NCBI GenBank assembly: GCA_938041005.1
Contig: CALHZJ010000077.1
Location: forward strand, 1 to 15,212
Reading direction: 5' to 3'
DNA from: an uncultured Candidatus Saccharibacteria bacterium
GTDB taxonomy: Bacteria; Patescibacteriota; Saccharimonadia; Saccharimonadales; Saccharimonadaceae
DNA length: 15,212 nucleotides
Each line of letters starts with the position of its first letter. Within the stretch, counting starts at the first letter, position 1. The notes beneath the pieces were generated by a model. The model saw nothing but the letters and a program-made list of their open reading frames with translations, did not search any database and was not told the origin of the DNA. The translations under genes and the position numbers were made by a program. Shown one piece after another: positions 1 through 6,815 of this stretch.

Positions 1-7
1 TATAACA

Positions 8-331
8 TTATTCGATCGTTAAGTAATGGGACGATAGTTGTTGCTTTATAATCTTTAAAGATTTTTTATATGTAGACGCTATATCATTTTCTATCTTTCG
101 TATAGCTGATACATCACTTTGGGATGTTGCTATGCCATCAAAGTTACTTGCTAAATCATCCCAGTCAATTGCTGGATAGTCGACTTTATCACAGTTAGTT
201 AATCGCGCCATTGCAAAACATAACGAGCTAAGAGACTCCGCCACCTCATATTTATCTGGCGAATTTCGATAAAGGTCTACTATTTCGCGAGCAATGATAG
301 CCTGATCTATACGGTTATTATCAGCTTTCAT
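8..331 (-). CDS. Hypothetical protein, 107 aa, last gene of the hydrolase-CYTH-GrpB-Ham1 operon
   Basis: I do not recognise a family. The product is soluble and probably mostly helical, with no signal peptide or hydrophobic segment. It has two cysteines in the first half (LCFAMARLTNC) and a lysine-rich amphipathic stretch near residues 85-98. Its ATG overlaps the stop of the Ham1-like gene by four bases (ATGA), so it is almost certainly translated by coupling to that gene and belongs to the same transcript. It ends in TAA at 8-10 and is complete. Codon use resembles the upstream operon genes. No function can be inferred beyond its position; reality of the gene is supported by the overlap and length. 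Confidence 0.7.
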   Translation of the reverse strand: MKADNNRIDQAIIAREIVDLYRNSPDKYEVAESLSSLCFAMARLTNCDKVDYPAIDWDDLASNFDGIATSQSDVSAIRKIENDIASTYKKSLKIIKQQLSSHYLTIE

Positions 332-918
332 GCATCTATTAAATAATCCCTCAACATCGCGAGCCCGTCAACTTTCTCAATTATCGTCAGATATTCCTGC
401 CATTCTTCGTCGTTCAATTCTGCCAAACTGCGACCAGGAAAGCTCGGATGTCCATAAATATATAACAATTCCGTCCAGCCATGGAGATTATCGTCACGTG
501 GCTCGTCGGTGATAAATCCCTCTTCGTTGGCTACGAAAATGTGGTCTTTTTCGCCGTCAAAATAGCCAACCGCAAAAGAAAAAATAGCTCGACGATCAGT
601 CTCACCCTTCATTAACTTGATAACGCCGGGATAACTAAAGCTATTCAGTAGCAATTTAACAAACGGCCCCGGAAATCCTTTCAGCGCCGGAATGAAAAAA
701 CCGCGGTCATCAACGACCAGGCGCTTGTTCGGAAACGCTTTCTTGGCTTGAGATAATTTACTTTTGGCAATCGTTTGAATATCTAGTCCGCGCCCCTCGT
801 CAAAATCATAATCAAGCTGCCTTAAATCAACGCCAAGCGGTTGGAGAAGTTTTTGGAGGCTGGCGAATTTGCTGTGATTGGAAGTAATGAAATAAATTGG
901 GCTATTCTCTTGTTTCAT
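328..918 (-). CDS. Ham1/RdgB-like non-canonical purine NTP pyrophosphatase (XTP/dITP diphosphatase family)
   Basis: The 196-aa protein matches the Ham1/ITPase fold. It opens with beta strand plus substrate loop TSNHSK (12-17), the family's (S/T)xNxxK signature. It then has VVDDRGFF (68-75) in place of the usual DDSG metal/base site, a GFPGPFVK loop (81-88), and a C-terminal PGRSLAELNDEEW segment resembling the family's G-AEL-E motif. Such enzymes hydrolyse ITP, XTP and their deoxy forms to monophosphate and pyrophosphate, keeping damaged purines out of nucleic acids. The Ser to Arg change inside DDSG is unusual and may alter specificity. There is no Shine-Dalgarno sequence before the ATG, but a TATACT box ends seven bases upstream, so it may also be made from a leaderless message. 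Its stop overlaps the next gene (ATGA). Confidence 0.85.
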   Translation of the reverse strand: MKQENSPIYFITSNHSKFASLQKLLQPLGVDLRQLDYDFDEGRGLDIQTIAKSKLSQAKKAFPNKRLVVDDRGFFIPALKGFPGPFVKLLLNSFSYPGVIKLMKGETDRRAIFSFAVGYFDGEKDHIFVANEEGFITDEPRDDNLHGWTELLYIYGHPSFPGRSLAELNDEEWQEYLTIIEKVDGLAMLRDYLIDA

Positions 919-924
919 ATTGAT

Positions 925-981
925 AAGTATACGCTAACTAGCATTATTTTGCAGATTTCTAATGCTTGTGTCGTACGGAAT
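925..981 (-). repeat. Direct repeat copy 1: orphan CYTH gene tail plus promoter-like box
   Basis: This 57-bp stretch matches 1537-1593 at 52 of 57 positions with no gaps. On the minus strand it reads as the last 15 codons of a CYTH gene (IPYDTSIRNLQNNAS, then TAG) followed by GCGTATACTT. Here there is no CYTH gene body upstream: it begins 14 bases after the GrpB stop and in a different frame, so it is a remnant. The TATACT (930-925) ends seven bases before the Ham1-like start codon. Confidence 0.9.
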
Positions 982-994
982 GTGAATGAGGAGA

Positions 995-1516
995 TTAGCC
1001 GCCATTTTTCCACTGCCTGGCACGTTGCAATAACTTATCGACGTAAGCTGCTTTAAGTTTTTTATACGCTGACCTGTCGTAATTTGCTTGCTTGGCATAT
1101 TGATATTTTATCTTTGAATATTGATCAGCTTCGTCATTGTGAAACCTTAGATAATCTCTGATAATTAAGAAGTTATCGTGCGTTTCAGTATTCGCGACCG
1201 CGAGGTGAATATGAATATCGCCCTCGCCAGTTTCTTCTTGTCGGGACGCCAGGAAGATATACCCTTGACGGGAACTTGGATTTAATGAAGGAAAATATCC
1301 AATTGCTACCAATTTGTCTCGCAGCTCGTTCATGTGTTCGCTATCTTTAGCAGAAATAAGGATATCTAGGATATTTTTACCATCCAAACCAAGTACCGCG
1401 GTACTGCCGACATGATGAATTTGCGAACTATCCGCAAGCACTAGCGCTAATTTATTTTTCACGCGCGTAAAGACAGCCGATATGTCTTTTTTGGATCTTT
1501 TAATTTCAACCGACAT
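995..1516 (-). CDS. GrpB family protein (nucleotidyltransferase-fold, UPF0157)
   Basis: The 173-aa product follows the GrpB/UPF0157 pattern. It has a central HHVGSTAVLGLDGKNILDI motif (about 34-52), the family's IEHIGSTSVPGLxxKPIIDI. It then has a DIHIHLAV strand (about 99-106) and the C-terminal FLIIRDYLRFHNDEADQYSKIK block with R-Y-K-D-L spacing to the end. GrpB proteins carry a minimal nucleotidyltransferase-like fold; the substrate of most members, including this one, is unknown. The start is set by AGGAAGTCTT before ATG. It sits between the CYTH and Ham1 genes and is bounded on both sides by copies of a 57-bp repeat derived from the CYTH gene end, so it may be a later insertion into this operon. 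Confidence 0.85.
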   Translation of the reverse strand: MSVEIKRSKKDISAVFTRVKNKLALVLADSSQIHHVGSTAVLGLDGKNILDILISAKDSEHMNELRDKLVAIGYFPSLNPSSRQGYIFLASRQEETGEGDIHIHLAVANTETHDNFLIIRDYLRFHNDEADQYSKIKYQYAKQANYDRSAYKKLKAAYVDKLLQRARQWKNGG

Positions 1517-1536
1517 AAGACTTCCTAAATTTAATC

Positions 1537-1593
1537 AAGTATACGCTAACTAACGTTATTTTGTATATTTCTAATGCTCGTGTCGTACGGAAT
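1537..1593 (-). repeat. Direct repeat copy 2: genuine 3' end of the CYTH gene plus promoter-like box
   Basis: This copy overlaps the last 16 codons of the intact CYTH gene (IPYDTSIRNIQNNVS, TAG) and the nine following bases including TATACT (1542-1537). It differs from the copy at 925-981 at five positions; three of the amino-acid differences or identities are conservative (I to L, V to A). The repeat ends 20 bases before the GrpB ATG. Confidence 0.9.
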
Positions 1594-2121
1594 TTTCCAT
1601 AATTCACCGTCGATATTCAGGTTTTTCAGAAAATTGCACATTTGCTGCTGAATGTCTTTTACGTCGGCACTGTCTTCGGTTAAAACTTCCAATTCAATAA
1701 ATAACCCCAATCCAGCGACCTCGTCGATGCAGATCGTGTAATCTTCAGTCTTTGACTCAAGGCGGGCTTTATCAACCGTAACGATTTCTTGCCAGCCCAG
1801 CGCTGTGAGCATTTGGCGCGCCGCATTTCCGTCATCAACTGCAAATTCGTATTCATCAGACACTAGCTTCGTCTGTCCCTCGACCTTCAGCGTCATCAAG
1901 CTTTGTTGCAGCTCACCAGTTTCCGGATTAAGAGCATCGCGCACTCGCATAATTTTGGAGCCGGGAATAATAGGTGCGTCAACTTGCTCGGGCAATAAAA
2001 ATACTGTATCAATTTGGCGTTTGCTTGATATTGACATGATGAATTGATCTTTAAGCATGGCGAGAAGTTTGTCGCGCGTTATGTCGCTCGATATCTTAAA
2101 TTTGGACTCGATTTCAATCAT
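1546..2121 (-). CDS. CYTH domain protein (triphosphate tunnel metalloenzyme / class IV adenylate cyclase-like)
   Basis: The 191-aa protein begins MIEIESKF, giving the diagnostic ExExK signature (Glu3, Glu5, Lys7). The tunnel's basic and acidic strands follow: MRVRDA near residue 79, LMTLKVEG near 95, a DEYEF strand near 109, and FIELEVL near 150, which supplies the second ExE pair. CYTH enzymes bind triphosphates plus divalent metal inside a beta tunnel. Members include class IV adenylate cyclases, thiamine triphosphatases and inorganic tripolyphosphatases; the sequence does not decide among these. The start is preceded by GAGGAAGTTT and overlaps the hydrolase stop (ATGA), so the two are translationally coupled. 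The last codons form part of a 57-bp repeat whose second copy lies beyond the GrpB gene. Confidence 0.88.
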   Translation of the reverse strand: MIEIESKFKISSDITRDKLLAMLKDQFIMSISSKRQIDTVFLLPEQVDAPIIPGSKIMRVRDALNPETGELQQSLMTLKVEGQTKLVSDEYEFAVDDGNAARQMLTALGWQEIVTVDKARLESKTEDYTICIDEVAGLGLFIELEVLTEDSADVKDIQQQMCNFLKNLNIDGELWKIPYDTSIRNIQNNVS

Positions 2122-2981
2122 AAACTTCCTCGTTTGGACTTTGCTATGAGACGACTCGTTTTTGGTGAATATTCTCCCGCCAAATGCTCTTTCATAATTT
2201 CCGACAATTTCTTTGCATATTTATCGGTTATTTCATGCCGCTGAGTTGCCATTGACGTATGAGTGATATTGTTATGATCTTTTGCTAGTTTCTTTAGATT
2301 TCTCTCGACAATCAGCGGGTCAAGTTTTCCAGACAAAATAGCAATCGGAAGAGTGAGCTTGGCGATGTCATTCATTGTCGTCTGATTGATAATCGCGGTG
2401 TTCAAGGCGATTAAAAACGACTCGGAGGTAACCTCGTCAGCCTTAAATCCAGCGTCAGGCCAAATATTGTGCCGATCAGCGAATTGCAAAAAACGCTTCG
2501 AGCTGCGCGGATGACTATTGAAAAACTCATAAAGCGCACGCAAAATCTTCTCTGGATGATGATTTTTTTCGTCAACCCTCGGATAATATATCGGCGGGCT
2601 GCACAAAATCAGCGACTTGCTTAACTTCGGATATTGCTTAGTGAGCTCTACCGCGGCCAGCGAGCCCATAGAATGACCGATGACGATATCGACGTGATTT
2701 ATGAATTCCCTACGCAAAGTAGCGACAATACTTGCGGCTTGGTCGTGGGCGTTGTAGGACTTCCAATCAGGCTTGGGCGAATTGCCAAATCCCAGCATAT
2801 CAATTGCTATAACTCGCGTGTCTTTTGGTAAATACGGCTCCAGCGGCGTCCATGTTTTCCAGGATGTGCCTAATCCATGAATAAGTAAAATCGTTGCTTT
2901 CGGTTTTTCCGGACGAGAAAAATAATGCACGTTCAATGAATACGGAATCCGTAACCAGCGATGAATAATCTTGTCCAACAT
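2118..2981 (-). CDS. Alpha/beta hydrolase, first gene of the operon
   Basis: The 287-aa protein is a complete alpha/beta hydrolase. HGLGTSW (35-41) forms the oxyanion-hole loop, DMLGFGNS (61-68) follows, and GHSMGS (102-107) is the nucleophile elbow with Ser104. LSGKLDP places the acid at Asp221 and QRHE the base at His249, so the catalytic triad is intact. There is a helical cap region around 140-205. No signal peptide or lipobox is seen, so it is probably cytoplasmic or loosely membrane associated. The substrate is unknown; esterase, lipase or C-C hydrolase activity is possible. No Shine-Dalgarno precedes the ATG, while a TATACT box ends six bases upstream, which suggests a leaderless transcript. 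It leads a five-gene unit with a coupled CYTH gene. Confidence 0.88.
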   Translation of the reverse strand: MLDKIIHRWLRIPYSLNVHYFSRPEKPKATILLIHGLGTSWKTWTPLEPYLPKDTRVIAIDMLGFGNSPKPDWKSYNAHDQAASIVATLRREFINHVDIVIGHSMGSLAAVELTKQYPKLSKSLILCSPPIYYPRVDEKNHHPEKILRALYEFFNSHPRSSKRFLQFADRHNIWPDAGFKADEVTSESFLIALNTAIINQTTMNDIAKLTLPIAILSGKLDPLIVERNLKKLAKDHNNITHTSMATQRHEITDKYAKKLSEIMKEHLAGEYSPKTSRLIAKSKRGSL

Positions 2982-2987
2982 ATTTTT

Positions 2988-2993
2988 AGTATA
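2988..2993 (-). promoter_or_regulatory. Putative -10 box for the hydrolase operon (leaderless start)
   Basis: TATACT on the minus strand is followed by six bases and then the hydrolase ATG, placing transcription initiation at or next to the start codon. No convincing -35 hexamer is visible at 16-18 bases upstream, where the sequence is the loop of the rpsI terminator. Confidence 0.4.
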
Positions 2994-2998
2994 CTATG

Positions 2999-3033
2999 AA
3001 AATACTCCGCCTGCATGTGAAACGGAGTATTTT
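2999..3033 (-). terminator. Terminator hairpin after rpsI
   Basis: An 11-bp perfect stem (2999-3009 with 3023-3033, AAAATACTCCG and its complement) encloses a 13-base loop. On the minus strand the distal arm ends in ATTTT followed by CATAG, so it can act as an intrinsic terminator 19 bases past the rpsI stop. It would separate the ribosomal unit from the hydrolase operon. Confidence 0.75.
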
Positions 3034-3051
3034 GTGATAGCCTTTTCTGTA

Positions 3052-3447
3052 CTAACGCTTAGAGAACTGTTCGCGCTTACGAGCAGAACGAAGACCGTAC
3101 TTCTTGCGCTCTTTCTCGCGTGGGTCACGCTTCAATAGCTCAGCCTTCTTCAGAACTGGACGCAGGTCAGCGTGAGCAGCTGTCAAAGCTTTTGCGATGC
3201 CAAGCTTGATAGCGTCAACTTGACCAGCTAAGCCGCCACCCTTAACTAGGATAGTAACGTCGAATTCTTTTTGCTTACTGACAATTGCAAGTGGATCGGT
3301 TACTTCTGCTAGTAAGGTTTTGTTGCCATCCAGGTACTCAGCGGCAGGTTTGCCGTTGATAGTGATAGTGCCTTTTCCAGGAAGCAATCGAACGCTTGCT
3401 GAAGCACTTTTGCGTCGACCTAAGCCGTAGAAATAAGTATCAGCCAT
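3052..3447 (-). CDS. rpsI: 30S ribosomal protein S9 (uS9)
   Basis: The 131-aa protein begins with YFYGLGRRKSASASVRL, the family's GTGRRKxAxARV motif, followed by the GKGTITINGKPAAEYL segment. It ends KKYGLRSARKREQFSKR, the conserved basic tail that reaches the P-site tRNA in the small subunit. Length is normal. The ATG comes one base after the rplM stop, and GAGGTGA within the rplM end serves as ribosome binding site. It is the last gene of the infA-to-rpsI unit and is followed by a hairpin terminator. Confidence 0.98.
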   Translation of the reverse strand: MADTYFYGLGRRKSASASVRLLPGKGTITINGKPAAEYLDGNKTLLAEVTDPLAIVSKQKEFDVTILVKGGGLAGQVDAIKLGIAKALTAAHADLRPVLKKAELLKRDPREKERKKYGLRSARKREQFSKR

Positions 3448-3448
3448 A

Positions 3449-3880
3449 TTACTTCACCTCAACTTTCTCTGGTGTTTGTGCTGTGTGAGCGTGGTCGCTG
3501 CCAGCAAAAATGCGTAGACGCTTTAGGCGCTCTGCTTGCAATTTATTCTTTGGCAACATACCTTTAACAGCTTCTTCAATAATTCGCTCTGGGTGGCGTT
3601 CGCGCATTTCTTTGAATTGCGTTTCCTTAATTCCACCTGGGAAACCACTGTGGCGATAGTAATACTTATCAGTTTCCTTGTATCCAGTAACGACTGTTTG
3701 CGCAGCATTGATAACAACTACGTAGTCGCCACCGTCAATGTGAGGAGTGTAAGTTGGCTTGTATTTACCAGTCAAATGCTTGGCAATTTCTGTAGCCAAA
3801 CGTCCAAGTGGTAATTCGCTAGCGTCAAACAATACCCAACGGCGAGAAACTTCAGATGGTTTTTGTGAATAAGTCTTCAT
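3449..3880 (-). CDS. rplM: 50S ribosomal protein L13 (uL13)
   Basis: From the chosen ATG the protein is 143 aa, the normal L13 length. It starts MKTYSQKPSEVSRRWVLFDA, the classical L13 opening. It continues with LGRLATEIAKHLTGK, the HIDGGDYVVVINA strand, and YYRHSGFPGGIKE, which matches the conserved YxHSGYPGG loop. The start at 3880 is preceded by GGAAGGAAAATAAG and lies one base after the rplQ stop. A longer in-frame reading upstream to 4003 would run through rplQ coding sequence and is rejected. rplM-rpsI is the usual pair; here it is fused onto the alpha operon after rplQ. Confidence 0.98.
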   Translation of the reverse strand: MKTYSQKPSEVSRRWVLFDASELPLGRLATEIAKHLTGKYKPTYTPHIDGGDYVVVINAAQTVVTGYKETDKYYYRHSGFPGGIKETQFKEMRERHPERIIEEAVKGMLPKNKLQAERLKRLRIFAGSDHAHTAQTPEKVEVK

Positions 3881-3881
3881 C

Positions 3882-4268
3882 TTATTTTCCTTCCTTTGGC
3901 ATTGGTTTAATATCGTCAACAAACTCGATGATCGCCATTTGAGCGCCGTCGCCAACTCGCAAACGTGTTCGTTCAACGCGAACGTGTCCGCTGGTTCGAC
4001 CACTTAGCTGTGGCGCGATTTCATCAACTAGTTTGTAAGCAGCGGCGCGTGTGCTTAATGCTGCAATCACCTGACGTCGGCTAGCTAGGTCGCCCTTTTT
4101 AGCCTTGGTGATGATTTTTTCAATGTGACGCTTTAGTTCCTTAGCCTTTGGCAAGGTGGTCTCGATCTTTCCGTACTCAACCAAGCTGGTAGCCAGACCT
4201 TTGAGTAGGGCTCGTCGCTGATCACGCTCGCGGCCGAACTTGCGCCCTTGATATCCGTGTCTATGCAT
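3882..4268 (-). CDS. rplQ: 50S ribosomal protein L17 (bL17)
   Basis: The 128-aa protein opens MHRHGYQGRKFGRERDQRRA, equivalent to the family's MRHxxxGRKLGRxxxHRxA. It then has LLKGLATSLVEYGKIETTLPKAKEL and ends with a VRVERTRLRVGDGAQMAIIEF segment. L17 lies near the peptide exit tunnel of the large subunit. The start follows the rpoA stop by two bases and uses GGAG within the end of rpoA. A glycine/lysine tail of about eight residues follows the conserved core. Confidence 0.97.
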   Translation of the reverse strand: MHRHGYQGRKFGRERDQRRALLKGLATSLVEYGKIETTLPKAKELKRHIEKIITKAKKGDLASRRQVIAALSTRAAAYKLVDEIAPQLSGRTSGHVRVERTRLRVGDGAQMAIIEFVDDIKPMPKEGK

Positions 4269-4270
4269 AG

Positions 4271-5194
4271 TTAAAACTCCAACTCCGCCATCTTGTCACG
4301 TACTTCGTCTAGTGCCTTTGAACCGAAACCTTTCAATTCTCGCAAATCTTGCTCAGTCAAAGTTACCAAATCGCGAATAGTGCGGATTTCATTGTTAATT
4401 AGCGCGTTCGTCGTGCGGGCGCTTAAGTTTAATTCTTCAATTGGCATTGCTAGCTCTGACTCTTCATCTTCCTTAGCTGCGCCAAGTGCTGGTGCGCCAG
4501 TTACCATCGTGTTGCCAGCCAAAGCTGTGTATTGATTGACAAGAATCGCTGCTGCTTCTTCGAACGCCTCACGAGGTGTGATTGTGCCGTTAGTTTCAAT
4601 AGTGATTGCCAATTTGTCCAAGTTTGTCTCCTGGCCAACACGAGTTGAGTCGACTTTGTAGCGAACGCGTAGAACTGGTGAGTACATTGCATCAATAGCA
4701 ATCATGTCGCTGTGCAAACGCTTTTCGCTTGACTCTTCAATTGTCTGATAACCGCAACCTGCCTCAACTACCAAATCCATAACCAAATGCTTGTTTGGGT
4801 CGTCGATTGTAGCAATTACTTGCTCTGGGTTGACAACTTCAACATCAGCATTAGTTTTAATGTCGGCGGCAGTTACTTCGCCAGCGCCAGATTTCTCAAT
4901 GCGTAGTTCAACTGGGTCGTCAGTAAATACGCGCAGGTGAACGTTTTTCAAGTTCAACATAATGTCGACAACATCTTCTTTGATGCCTTCAACAGTAGTA
5001 AACTCGTGAGTTGCGCCTTCAATTCTGAAAGCTACAACCGCGCCACCGCGAACGCTTGACAATAGAACGCGTCGCAATGAGTTACCAAGAGTATTACCGT
5101 AGCCTGGGTGAAGTGGCTCGATTAGAAAAGTAGCACTGGTTTCTGAAATATCATCAACGCTCGCGAGTGCTGGATTGTAAATTGCTTTTGCCAT
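4271..5194 (-). CDS. rpoA: DNA-directed RNA polymerase subunit alpha
   Basis: The 307-aa protein has both domains. The N-terminal dimerisation domain shows FLIEPLHPGYGNTLGNSLRR (about 23-42), VLLSSVRGGAVVAFRIEG, and TVEGIKEDVVDIMLNLKN, which are hallmarks of alpha subunits. A flexible linker with EEDE-like acidic residues around 240-250 leads to the C-terminal domain, ending with IRTIRDLVTLTEQDLRELKG and FGSKALDEVRDKM. That domain binds UP elements and activators. AGGGAAGAATT precedes the ATG. The setting between rpsD and rplQ is the standard alpha operon order. Confidence 0.98.
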   Translation of the reverse strand: MAKAIYNPALASVDDISETSATFLIEPLHPGYGNTLGNSLRRVLLSSVRGGAVVAFRIEGATHEFTTVEGIKEDVVDIMLNLKNVHLRVFTDDPVELRIEKSGAGEVTAADIKTNADVEVVNPEQVIATIDDPNKHLVMDLVVEAGCGYQTIEESSEKRLHSDMIAIDAMYSPVLRVRYKVDSTRVGQETNLDKLAITIETNGTITPREAFEEAAAILVNQYTALAGNTMVTGAPALGAAKEDEESELAMPIEELNLSARTTNALINNEIRTIRDLVTLTEQDLRELKGFGSKALDEVRDKMAELEF

Positions 5195-5215
5195 AATTCT
5201 TCCCTAACCCTTCTT

Positions 5216-5836
5216 TTATCGTGAGTAATACTCAACAATTAATTGCTCGTTGATGTCAGCTTCTGCTTCCTCGCGCTTTGGCAAACCAGTTACTTCAATC
5301 TTCAGCTTCTTACTATCAGCTTTTAGCCAGCTTAGTGGACCTTGGACTGAATTGTTGATTACATCGTCAATTCGCGTAAAGTACTCTGACTTGGTACTCT
5401 TTGGACGAACCGTGATAACATCGCCAGCTTTAACGCGAATCGATGGAATATCGACGCGTCGGCCGTTCAATTCAAAGTGTCCGTGGCTAACTAGTTGACG
5501 AGCTGCGCGGCGTGATACGGCAAATCCAGAACGATAAACAACGTTATCCAAACGGCGCTCTAATAGCTTCAACAAGTTTTCGCCCGCCAAGCCTTCTTGA
5601 GCGCGTGTTGCCTCGTCCATCAAGCGAGCAAACTGCTTCTCAACTAGACCGTACAAGCGACGAACCTTCTGCTTTTCACGAAGCTGTGTAGCGTATAGAC
5701 TTGGCTTATTCTGACGACCATGTGCGTGCTGACCTGGAATGCCAGATTTTTTCGCCAAAATTTTATGTGCTTTTGGATGAAGCGCATAACCTTCGCGGCG
5801 GCTTTGCTTGACAATTGGTGAATTATCTCGTGCCAT
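5216..5836 (-). CDS. rpsD: 30S ribosomal protein S4 (uS4), zinc-free form
   Basis: The 206-aa protein carries the S4 core: IPGQHAHGRQNKPSLYATQL and REKQKVRRLYGLVEKQF in the N-terminal half. The RNA-binding S4 domain follows at about 93-155 (LLERRLDNVVYRSGFAVSRR, then AARQLVSHGHFELNGRRVDI). S4 is a primary 16S rRNA binder that nucleates small-subunit assembly and often represses its own operon. The N-terminal zinc knuckle cysteines found in many S4 proteins are absent: the usual first pair is Val9 and Ser12, and no cysteine occurs anywhere. GGAGGGCATAATT precedes the ATG, two bases after rpsK stops. Confidence 0.98.
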   Translation of the reverse strand: MARDNSPIVKQSRREGYALHPKAHKILAKKSGIPGQHAHGRQNKPSLYATQLREKQKVRRLYGLVEKQFARLMDEATRAQEGLAGENLLKLLERRLDNVVYRSGFAVSRRAARQLVSHGHFELNGRRVDIPSIRVKAGDVITVRPKSTKSEYFTRIDDVINNSVQGPLSWLKADSKKLKIEVTGLPKREEAEADINEQLIVEYYSR

Positions 5837-5838
5837 AA

Positions 5839-6228
5839 TTATGCCCTCCGTGCCTTTCGTGGACGAACACCGCCGTGAGGCACGCCAGTTACGTCCTTAA
5901 TGCTTTCTACTGAGATGTCGAATGCGCTGACCGCACGAATAGCGGCATCACGACCCAAGCCGACACCTTTCACGAAAACGTCAACAGACTTCAAGCCGTA
6001 TTGAGATTTCGCAGCTTCAGCAGCTTTTTCAGCAGCAACCTGTGAAGCATAGGCTGTACCTTTTTTGCTTCCACGGAAACCACATGCACCAGCTGATGAA
6101 GCGGTTAGTACGTTACCCTTCTTGTCGGAAAAAGTAACGATAGTATTATTAAATGTTGCCTGAATGTGCAGCTGACCAGCTGGGACTGATCGGCGCTGCT
6201 TCTTCTTGGTAGATTTTGCGTCTGCCAT
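5839..6228 (-). CDS. rpsK: 30S ribosomal protein S11 (uS11)
   Basis: The 129-aa protein shows the S11 pattern: GQLHIQATFNNTIVTFSDKKG, then GACGFRGSKKGTAYASQVAA. It continues with VFVKGVGLGRDAAIRAV and the C-terminal VTGVPHGGVRPRKARRA, close to the universal DVTPIPHNGCRPPKRRRV tail, with Gly-Gly in place of Asn-Gly-Cys. It sits on the small-subunit platform. AAAGGACTAAGAA precedes the ATG. It follows rpsM by 15 bases and is followed by rpsD, in the conserved order. Confidence 0.98.
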   Translation of the reverse strand: MADAKSTKKKQRRSVPAGQLHIQATFNNTIVTFSDKKGNVLTASSAGACGFRGSKKGTAYASQVAAEKAAEAAKSQYGLKSVDVFVKGVGLGRDAAIRAVSAFDISVESIKDVTGVPHGGVRPRKARRA

Positions 6229-6243
6229 TTCTTAGTCCTTTCT

Positions 6244-6630
6244 TTAGGTCTTACTTGCTGCTTTTGGTTGTGTACCGCCCACGGCGATGGCGCGACCCTT
6301 GCGAGTTCGTGCATTCGTACGAGTCCGCTGTCCGCGTGTTGGCAGTCCTGCTTTGTGGCGAAGACCGCGATAGGCGTTGATATCCTTCAAGCGCTTAATA
6401 TTATTTGCCACCAAGCGCTGGAGATCACCTTCAACGGTGTATTCGCTGTCAATAATTTCGCGAATCTTGTTTTCTTCAGCCTCGGTGAGATCTTTCACCC
6501 GAGTGGTCGGCTCAATTTTAGCCGCCGCAAGGATGCTCGAAGCGTGCTTTGGCCCAATACCGTAAATATAGGTGAGCGCAATTTGCACCTGCTTCTCTGT
6601 TGGGATAACTACCCCAGCAATTCGAGCCAT
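6244..6630 (-). CDS. rpsM: 30S ribosomal protein S13 (uS13)
   Basis: The 128-aa protein begins MARIAGVVIPTEKQVQIALT and has YIYGIGPKHASSIL, the helix-hairpin-helix region typical of S13. The central DLTEAEENKIREIIDSEYTV follows. The C-terminus has NAYRGLRHKAGLPTRGQRTR, then TNARTRKG, the basic tail that reaches the subunit interface and tRNA. It starts two bases after the rpmJ stop. The last dozen residues (AVGGTQPKAASKT) are a low-complexity extension. Confidence 0.98.
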   Translation of the reverse strand: MARIAGVVIPTEKQVQIALTYIYGIGPKHASSILAAAKIEPTTRVKDLTEAEENKIREIIDSEYTVEGDLQRLVANNIKRLKDINAYRGLRHKAGLPTRGQRTRTNARTRKGRAIAVGGTQPKAASKT

Positions 6631-6632
6631 GC

Positions 6633-6761
6633 TTAACCCTGCCTTTGCTTATTCTTAGGTTTTTTCTTGTTGATGATATATAGTCGGCCTTTGCGGCGAA
6701 CTACCTTATCACCTTTTTTGGGATCTTTGTCGATTTTTTTCACACTTGCACGAACTTTCAT
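6633..6761 (-). CDS. rpmJ: 50S ribosomal protein L36 (bL36), cysteine-free form
   Basis: A 42-codon gene reads MKVRASVKKIDKDPKKGDKV, then VRRKGRLYIINKKKPKNKQR and QG. The opening MKVRASVKK, the central VRRKG and the ending KQRQG are diagnostic of L36. All zinc ligands of the standard protein (three Cys and one His) are missing: the C-x2-C segment is replaced by an Asp/Lys loop about four residues longer, giving 42 instead of about 38 residues. This is the C-minus type of L36. It begins 54 bases after infA; GGGAG lies 13 bases upstream of the ATG, a longer spacing than in its neighbours. The stop is two bases before rpsM. Confidence 0.95.
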   Translation of the reverse strand: MKVRASVKKIDKDPKKGDKVVRRKGRLYIINKKKPKNKQRQG

Positions 6762-6815
6762 AAAGTGCTTAAATCTCCCTTCCCGAGTAAACCCGAGATT
6801 ATCGTTGATATTTAA

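Noticed and set aside
3881..4003. In-frame extension of rplM upstream of 3880
   Set aside because: It runs through the end of rplQ in another frame; the ATG at 3880 has a good ribosome binding site and begins the conserved L13 N-terminus.
6762..6815. Possible RNA structure between infA and rpmJ (CCCGAG repeated with TAAA between)
   Set aside because: Only a five-base stem (ATCTC/GAGAT) with a long loop can be drawn, too weak to call a regulatory element or terminator.
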